Shown here piece after piece: positions 1 to 3,609 of a stretch of 5,657 nt of DNA. Origin of the DNA: Candidatus Uhrbacteria bacterium RIFOXYA2_FULL_40_9 (GTDB lineage: Bacteria; Patescibacteriota; Patescibacteriia; UBA9934; GWF2-40-263). The number at the start of each line of letters is the position of its first letter. Position 1 is the first letter of the stretch. Position numbers and translations under genes: made by a program. Where the stretch lies: NCBI GenBank assembly GCA_001791615.1, contig MGEY01000016.1:1-5657 (forward strand). The letters run 5' to 3'. Below the pieces are notes generated by a model. The model saw only the letters and a list, made by a program, of their open reading frames with translations. It did no database searches and was not told where the DNA came from.

Positions 1-15
1 AAAATTATCTAAATA

Positions 16-43
16 AGATCTCCACTGGAGACTCTTTTTGTTT
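16..43 (+). terminator. Possible plus-strand intrinsic terminator of a gene beyond the left edge
   Basis: AGATCTCC (16-23) pairs with GGAGA (27-31) plus TCT (33-35), with a bulged C at 32 and a 3-nt loop. TTTTGTTT follows directly at 36-43. The T-tract lies on the plus side, so this would end a rightward transcript entering from outside the window and converging on the minus-strand genes. The stem is short and the supposed gene is not visible, so this is tentative. Confidence 0.38.
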
Positions 44-51
44 CAGATACA

Positions 52-79
52 CAAAACTCTCACTTACGTGAGAGTTTTG
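52..79 (-). terminator. Hairpin terminator candidate after the repeat-protein gene
   Basis: A perfect 12-bp inverted repeat, 52-63 against 68-79, encloses a 4-nt loop (64-67), starting 33 nt past the stop codon at 113-115. Read on the minus strand, the 3' arm ends in GUUUUG and is followed by UGUAUCUG, so the U-tract is short and broken. Strong stem but imperfect tail: a plausible terminator or 3'-end stabilising hairpin. In the plus direction no U-tract follows. Confidence 0.55.
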
Positions 80-112
80 GGACAGCCCCTATGACGGAGG
101 TGTTTTTCTTCT

Positions 113-2446
113 CTATCTTGGTGATGGGCTTGAAACCGCTTGATCAAAATCAATCACATAGACCATCGGAGGCTTTGACAGATCTGCTTTGCCATCCGGA
201 GTTCTATGGAAATAGAGGACAAAGTTGTTTTTGTGAAGATGTCCGTGCTCAATTTGCAATTCTGTTAATCCTTTAACAATTGCTTGTCGTTGTTTTTCAA
301 TCTCATCATTCCAGAGAAGTGTATGTGTCTCCCACACATGAATAGAAGGTCCTGGAATTACTCGAGTAAATACATGGACTTCTTCAATCCCCTTCTTTGA
401 AGATTTCACTCCAACGATTGGTTCGATCGGAACAATCTCAAACCCTTTCTTTTTCCAAAACTCTCTGTTCTCAAACGCTTCTTTCCAGGTCATAAGTGTA
501 TGAGGTTCTATGCTCCTCACAATCACCTTATCTCTAAGTTCTCGCCCGAGAAGGGTGGTTCCAGATCCAGTTTTAGTAAAGACTTTCCTGAAAAATCCTT
601 TTCTTTCTCCTTCTGCTTTTGTTGCATCTTCTTGATCTGCTTTTTTATATAAAGGAGTTGTCAAAGCAAGTTCTTCTAAGCTTGTTGGAATAGCAAATCC
701 TTTTTCTCTTGCTAAGGCCTTAAGGGCTTCTTGATCCTTTTCTGGAGCATATTTGATCAGGGAGATGGCTTTAAGAATAAGCACATCATCATCACTCTTA
801 AACGCTTTTTCAATAAGCTTTGTACGATCTTCTTCTTTTGCTTGTTCAATCTGTTTTAAAGAATAATACTGATTATCGCTATCTTCATCATCAAGTCCTT
901 TTTCAATCAATCGAGCTCTCTCTCCTTCCAAAGCAGAATGAATAAGATTGATAGAAAAATAACGAACATTTGTACGTTGATCAGACAGTCCTTGTTCTAT
1001 CAATTGCGCACGTTCGCTTTCTGGAACATGTGGAATAGATTTAATAGAGGTGAGCCTTATTTTTTCATAATGACTCTCTAAACCTTTTTGAATAAGTCTT
1101 GTGCGTTCACTCTCTTGGGCAAACTCGATCCCACAAGACGCTGCAAGACTCACTTCTTCAACCGTATCTTGTATTCCTTTTTCAAGAAAAGATGCCCTGT
1201 CTTTTTCTGGAGCATACTCGATCATACGAGCTGCTGCTACACGGACGCTTGCACAATCACCAAGCCCCTTTTCAATCAATGCTGTTCGCTGATCTTCTGG
1301 AATAGATTTGACATTCTCGATTGTGACATTTCGTACAAACTCGTTGGTATCTTGCAATCCCGTTTCGATCAACTCCAAGCGGTCTTTTTCTGGAGCAAAT
1401 TCAATCTCACCAGCAAAAACAATACGAATGTCACTATCAAGTTCTTGAAGCCCTCTTTCAATAAATCTTGTTCTTTGATCCTCTGGAAGAGATTTAATGA
1501 GCTCAACTGTCTCTATGGGGAGATGATCATCAAAATCTATCAGTCCTTTTCTCAGAAGTCTTAACCTATCACCTTCTGGAGCATGGCGGATCATAAGAAA
1601 CGCTTTTTTACGTACGTCTTCGTCTGGATCTTCTAATCCTTTTTCTAATAGTTTTGTTCTCTCTTCTTCAGGGATATGTTCAATCTCTAAAAGTGCCCTT
1701 CGACGGATAGCCCCATAAGAAAATCCAAGCCCTTTTTCAATCAATGCTGTTCGTTCATTCTCTGAAGCATATTCAATCATTTGGAATACTGTACAAAGAA
1801 TAACTCTATCAGAATCTTGAAGTGCCGTTTCAATAAGCTTTGTTCGATCACCCTCAGGAGCTATTGGAATCATGAAAACAGCACCCGCCCGTACAGAACT
1901 CACTCGATCCTGAAGTCCTCTTTCAATGAGTCTTGTTCTTTCCGTTTCTGGCACTTGATCAAAAACAGAAAAAACTCGTCTTCGGACATCTCGATCGGGA
2001 TCCTGAAGCACCATTTCAAAAAGCTTTGTTCGATCACCCTCAGGAGCAAATTGAATTAAAGAAATACATTCATAATGCCTATCTGAGTTTTGACTTTGCA
2101 ATACTTCCTCAATAAGTCTTGTACGCTCGCTTTCGGGAGCAAATTGAATTAAAGAAATACTTGCGTATTGGATATCTTCTTTGGAAGAATGCAGTGCCAT
2201 TTCAATAATTCTCATTCTTTCTCCTTCTGGAAGTGATGGGATCAATTTAAAAGGAATGTCCAATTGCCACCGATCACCTTCATTAATTTTCTCCTCAATC
2301 TGAATTGATAACTCTTGCAAATAGGTATCAAAACTTTGCTCATAGCGCTCACAATCTTTTTCTGAAAGCAAGGGTTCTTCGGGAAAAACACGCTCCGGAC
2401 GAGTGGAGGCAGCTGTCAGATCAAATTGAAAAAGTTGTTCAGACAT
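113..2446 (-). CDS. HEAT-like repeat solenoid protein with C-terminal kinase-like domain (function unknown)
   Basis: A 777-residue protein in three parts. Residues 1-72 are a non-repetitive, acidic N-terminus; its last part (about 55-72) resembles half a repeat. Residues 73-567 are 16 tandem repeats of 31 residues (the eleventh, 383-412, has 30), with pattern P-E-x-D/E-R-x-x-L-I-E-x-G-L-x-D then V-R and I-x-x-A; a decayed seventeenth starts at 568. This reads as a helical-pair solenoid of HEAT type, usually a protein-binding scaffold. Residues about 625-777 look kinase-like: a Gly-rich start (TGSG, 626-629), VIVR (641-644) where a beta-3 Lys would lie, a catalytic-loop-like HGHLHKNN (734-741), and IDFD (765-768) in place of DFG. 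The protein stops nine residues after that motif, so most of a C-lobe is missing. There is no signal peptide or membrane segment, so it is probably cytoplasmic. The ATG at 2446 has only a weak, distant purine run upstream. The reading frame and repeats are clear; the function is not known. Confidence 0.93.
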   Translation of the reverse strand: MSEQLFQFDLTAASTRPERVFPEEPLLSEKDCERYEQSFDTYLQELSIQIEEKINEGDRWQLDIPFKLIPSLPEGERMRIIEMALHSSKEDIQYASISLIQFAPESERTRLIEEVLQSQNSDRHYECISLIQFAPEGDRTKLFEMVLQDPDRDVRRRVFSVFDQVPETERTRLIERGLQDRVSSVRAGAVFMIPIAPEGDRTKLIETALQDSDRVILCTVFQMIEYASENERTALIEKGLGFSYGAIRRRALLEIEHIPEEERTKLLEKGLEDPDEDVRKKAFLMIRHAPEGDRLRLLRKGLIDFDDHLPIETVELIKSLPEDQRTRFIERGLQELDSDIRIVFAGEIEFAPEKDRLELIETGLQDTNEFVRNVTIENVKSIPEDQRTALIEKGLGDCASVRVAAARMIEYAPEKDRASFLEKGIQDTVEEVSLAASCGIEFAQESERTRLIQKGLESHYEKIRLTSIKSIPHVPESERAQLIEQGLSDQRTNVRYFSINLIHSALEGERARLIEKGLDDEDSDNQYYSLKQIEQAKEEDRTKLIEKAFKSDDDVLILKAISLIKYAPEKDQEALKALAREKGFAIPTSLEELALTTPLYKKADQEDATKAEGERKGFFRKVFTKTGSGTTLLGRELRDKVIVRSIEPHTLMTWKEAFENREFWKKKGFEIVPIEPIVGVKSSKKGIEEVHVFTRVIPGPSIHVWETHTLLWNDEIEKQRQAIVKGLTELQIEHGHLHKNNFVLYFHRTPDGKADLSKPPMVYVIDFDQAVSSPSPR
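746..2230 (-). repeat. Sixteen in-frame 93-nt coding repeats (31-residue HEAT-like units)
   Basis: Protein residues 73-567 divide into 16 units, fifteen of 31 residues and one of 30. Some stretches are still identical at DNA level at exact multiples of 93 nt: 2044-2067 matches 2137-2160 (one unit apart), 1835-1861 matches 2021-2047 (two units apart), and 1271-1288 matches 1736-1753 (five units apart). Other units have diverged strongly while keeping the Glu-Arg, Leu-Ile-Glu and Gly-Leu positions. This fits growth of the array by internal duplication, with some copies younger than others. Confidence 0.9.
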
Positions 2447-2474
2447 AAAAAGTCAGTTAATTCCCTAAGAGTTT

Positions 2475-2503
2475 AACATAAAAAAAGAGTAAAAAGAAGG
2501 TAA
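2475..2503 (-). promoter_or_regulatory. Weak sigma-70-type promoter candidate for the repeat-protein gene
   Basis: On the minus strand TTACCT (2498-2503, 4 of 6 to TTGACA) is followed after 17 nt by TATGTT (2475-2480, 4 of 6 to TATAAT). A start near 2468 would leave a leader of about 22 nt before the ATG at 2446. The surroundings are T-rich, so chance matches are likely. The placement between the preceding terminator and the gene is what supports it. Confidence 0.33.
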
Positions 2504-2537
2504 AAAATCAAAAACCACCCTTTTCAAGGATGGTTTT
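2502..2537 (-). terminator. Intrinsic terminator of rpsP
   Basis: Arms 2528-2537 and 2511-2520 form a 10-bp stem with a 7-nt loop (2521-2527), 9 nt past the rpsP stop codon. On the minus strand all ten positions pair, one of them as U-G; on the plus strand that position is a C-A mismatch, so the structure favours minus-strand transcripts. The tail UGAUUUUUU follows. Good match to a Rho-independent terminator. Confidence 0.85.
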
Positions 2538-2546
2538 CTTTTTTGA

Positions 2547-3047
2547 TTATTCTGCTGGTTGTTCTTCTGTTACAGGAACGTCTTCAGCGGTTTTCTCTTC
2601 AACAAGTGTTTCCTCAACAGGAGCTTCGGGAACAGACTCTGCTTCCTTTGCAGCTTGTGCAGCGGCTTCTGCCTCTTCCTTTGCAGCTTGTGCAGCGGCT
2701 TCTGCCTTTGCTTTTGCAACAACTTCTTTTTCTTTCTTTTCAACTTCCTTTGCCTCAAGTTTTCCAACACGTTTCTTACTTAAGTGTGTGACTCCTCGTT
2801 TCTTTCCTTCAACAAGCTTTTCATCAATCAAAAGGTTCCAAACAGTATTTGTGACTTCAGCCCCACAATCAATCCAATGCTTAATGCGATCTGCTTTAAG
2901 AACCAATTCGCGAGGTTGCTTGCGTGGATTGTAATGTCCCAAAATTTCATTCACTTTTGCGTAAGGATCGCGATGTTTTGGCATCACAACCACACGAAAA
3001 CTTGGGGCTTTTTTTGTTCCAACACGTTGTAATCGAATAGATAACAT
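2547..3047 (-). CDS. rpsP: 30S ribosomal protein bS16 with Ala/Glu/Lys-rich C-terminal extension
   Basis: bS16 binds 16S rRNA and helps assemble the body of the small ribosomal subunit. The first 85 or so residues are the complete family core: the start MLSIRLQRVGTKKAPSFRVV, then DPYAKVNEILGHYNP (28-42), and a second half with a WIDCGAEVTNTV segment (58-69). The usual bacterial protein is about 80-90 residues; this one has 166. The extra part begins with basic residues, becomes an Ala/Glu/Lys-rich probable helix containing two identical 11-residue units, and ends in an acidic, Pro/Val/Glu-rich tail. Extended bS16 tails occur in other bacteria and are probably not part of the rRNA-binding fold. 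It stands alone here, without the rimM-trmD-rplS genes that often follow it. Start ATG at 3047 matches the family N-terminus exactly; no Shine-Dalgarno sequence precedes it. Confidence 0.97.
   Translation of the reverse strand: MLSIRLQRVGTKKAPSFRVVVMPKHRDPYAKVNEILGHYNPRKQPRELVLKADRIKHWIDCGAEVTNTVWNLLIDEKLVEGKKRGVTHLSKKRVGKLEAKEVEKKEKEVVAKAKAEAAAQAAKEEAEAAAQAAKEAESVPEAPVEETLVEEKTAEDVPVTEEQPAE
2642..2707 (-). repeat. Perfect 33-bp tandem duplication inside rpsP
   Basis: Bases 2642-2674 and 2675-2707 are identical and directly adjacent. The period of 33 nt keeps frame and encodes two successive 11-residue Ala/Gln/Glu/Lys units in the bS16 tail. An 11-residue period suits a straight helix or hendecad coil. 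Perfect identity suggests a recent duplication or slippage event. Confidence 0.95.
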
Positions 3048-3063
3048 AATCGGTAATAATGAT

Positions 3064-3085
3064 TCAAATCATGAGCGTGATTTGA
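3064..3085 (-). promoter_or_regulatory. 8-bp hairpin in the rpsP leader
   Basis: TCAAATCA (3064-3071) and its exact complement (3078-3085) flank a 6-nt loop. If transcription starts near 3089, the hairpin lies almost at the 5' end of the mRNA, 17 nt before the start codon. There is no U-tract, so it is not a terminator. It could stabilise the 5' end, or bind a regulator as RNA or DNA. No ligand or protein is evident. Confidence 0.5.
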
Positions 3086-3095
3086 CGGTGCGGAA

Positions 3096-3124
3096 AGTAT
3101 AGTGAATTTATGTATTTCCGTCAA
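3096..3124 (-). promoter_or_regulatory. Strong sigma-70-type promoter of rpsP
   Basis: On the minus strand TTGACG (3119-3124, 5 of 6) is followed by an exact 17-nt spacer and TATACT (3096-3101, 5 of 6). The start site is predicted near 3089, giving a leader of about 41 nt before the rpsP ATG at 3047. It is the best promoter in the window, as expected for a ribosomal protein gene. Confidence 0.8.
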
Positions 3125-3155
3125 TAGAATAAGAAAACTCCGCCAATGACGGAGT
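3125..3155 (-). terminator. Intrinsic terminator of the DciA-like gene
   Basis: ACTCCG (3137-3142) pairs with CGGAGT (3150-3155). On the minus strand the stem extends to 8 bp through a G-U and a G-C pair, leaving a 3-nt loop. A U-rich tail (UUUUCUUAUUCUA, 3136-3124) follows. It lies 14 nt past the stop codon, and its tail touches the -35 box of rpsP. Confidence 0.82.
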
Positions 3156-3169
3156 AAAAGGAAAGAATC

Positions 3170-3508
3170 TCATCGACTTTTGAGAATACGTTGCAAAAAA
3201 TAATATTCTTCAGATGACCGAATATTTGTTTCAATGGAACAACCATATTGCTCAGCAATCTGTAAAAGTTGCTCACATTGTAAAAGAGAGGGAGGGCTAA
3301 AAATGATCCATCGAACTCCTTCCAGATATCCATTTGGAAACACTTGTTTTATTTTTTCTAAAAGCAGTGGTCGCAATCGATGGGTGCTATAAACAAGCTC
3401 GTGGCACCAACTCGGTACGCAAATTTCATGCTCATTTTTCTGCTGAAGATCATAAAGTTCTCTCGGAAATAATCGAAATATTGGTTCCGAATAGAAGCTT
3501 AAAATCAT
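3170..3508 (-). CDS. Small DciA/DUF721-like protein (putative replicative helicase loader), divergent
   Basis: A 112-residue soluble protein. Residues 26-67 resemble the core of the DUF721/DciA family: a short strand, the Trp-containing VPSWCHEL (31-38) comparable to the family's 'SPAWAQEL' type motif, then a helix ending LLLEKIKQVFP (48-58), then LEGVRWI (62-68) where the family has a strand with Ile-Arg. DciA proteins bind the replicative helicase DnaB and help load it. Two points differ from the family: the segment before the core is very short and lacks the usual 'W..VVG' region, and residues 72-112 form an extra predicted helical tail. The start is firm: a stop codon lies four codons upstream and AAGGAGG (3513-3519) sits just ahead of ATG 3508. 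It has its own promoter and terminator. The family call is by eye and moderate; the gene itself is well supported by its signals. Confidence 0.78.
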   Translation of the reverse strand: MILSFYSEPIFRLFPRELYDLQQKNEHEICVPSWCHELVYSTHRLRPLLLEKIKQVFPNGYLEGVRWIIFSPPSLLQCEQLLQIAEQYGCSIETNIRSSEEYYFLQRILKSR

Positions 3509-3512
3509 GACC

Positions 3513-3519
3513 CCTCCTT
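3513..3519 (-). promoter_or_regulatory. Shine-Dalgarno site of the DciA-like gene
   Basis: AAGGAGG on the minus strand ends about 4 nt before ATG 3508. It is the only strong ribosome binding site among the starts visible here, and with the in-frame stop at 3518-3520 it fixes the start of this small gene. Confidence 0.85.
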
Positions 3520-3542
3520 ATGAAAAGAACAAGGAAAGGATT

Positions 3543-3571
3543 ATTCTGTCAAAATCAATATTGATTGTCAA
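3543..3571 (-). promoter_or_regulatory. Promoter candidate of the DciA-like gene
   Basis: A perfect TTGACA (3566-3571) is followed after 17 nt by CAGAAT (3543-3548, 4 of 6). A second TTGACA at 3547-3552 has no good -10 at the right distance. Transcription would start near 3536, leaving a leader of about 28 nt that includes the AAGGAGG site. The -35 box is strong and the -10 weak. Confidence 0.5.
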
Positions 3572-3575
3572 TCAA
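3553..3575. promoter_or_regulatory. Inverted-repeat cluster, possible operator
   Basis: On the plus strand three alternating hexamers occur: AATCAA (3553-3558), TTGATT (3561-3566) and AATCAA (3570-3575). They form two overlapping palindromes: a perfect 14-bp one at 3553-3566, and one with 7-bp arms around a single central base at 3561-3575. The cluster covers the -35 box and much of the spacer of the DciA-like promoter, where a repressor would act. AT-rich composition makes a chance origin possible. Confidence 0.4.
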
Positions 3576-3604
3576 AAAATCTCTCCATAAAACGGAAAGA
3601 TTTT
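3572..3604 (-). terminator. Intrinsic terminator of the SMC gene
   Basis: Arms 3594-3604 and 3576-3586 form an 11-bp stem with a 7-nt loop (3587-3593), 5 nt past the SMC stop codon. One position pairs as U-G only on the minus strand, giving the direction. A run of six U (3579-3574) covers the end of the 3' arm and beyond. Strong Rho-independent terminator. Confidence 0.85.
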
Positions 3605-3609
3605 CTTTT

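Noticed and set aside
91..276. Plus-strand open frame of 61 codons at the left end
   Set aside because: It overlaps the kinase-like coding end of the repeat protein, which has coherent motifs up to its stop at 113. The GACGGAGG just inside the frame is not placed as a ribosome binding site for it.
1088..1564. Plus-strand open frame of 158 codons and overlapping shorter ones within the repeat-protein gene
   Set aside because: It lies wholly inside the minus-strand solenoid gene, and its recurring motifs mirror the 93-nt repeats in another frame. No ribosome binding site or promoter is evident, and the product has no recognisable family.
2675..2707. CRISPR or minisatellite interpretation of the 33-bp direct repeat
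   Set aside because: There are only two copies, directly adjacent without spacers, inside a coding frame.
2530..2934. Plus-strand open frame of 134 codons, Ser/Ala/Phe-rich, opposite rpsP
   Set aside because: Its low-complexity product is the antisense of the Ala/Glu/Lys-rich bS16 tail, whose composition avoids stop codons on the other strand. bS16 is clearly the real gene.
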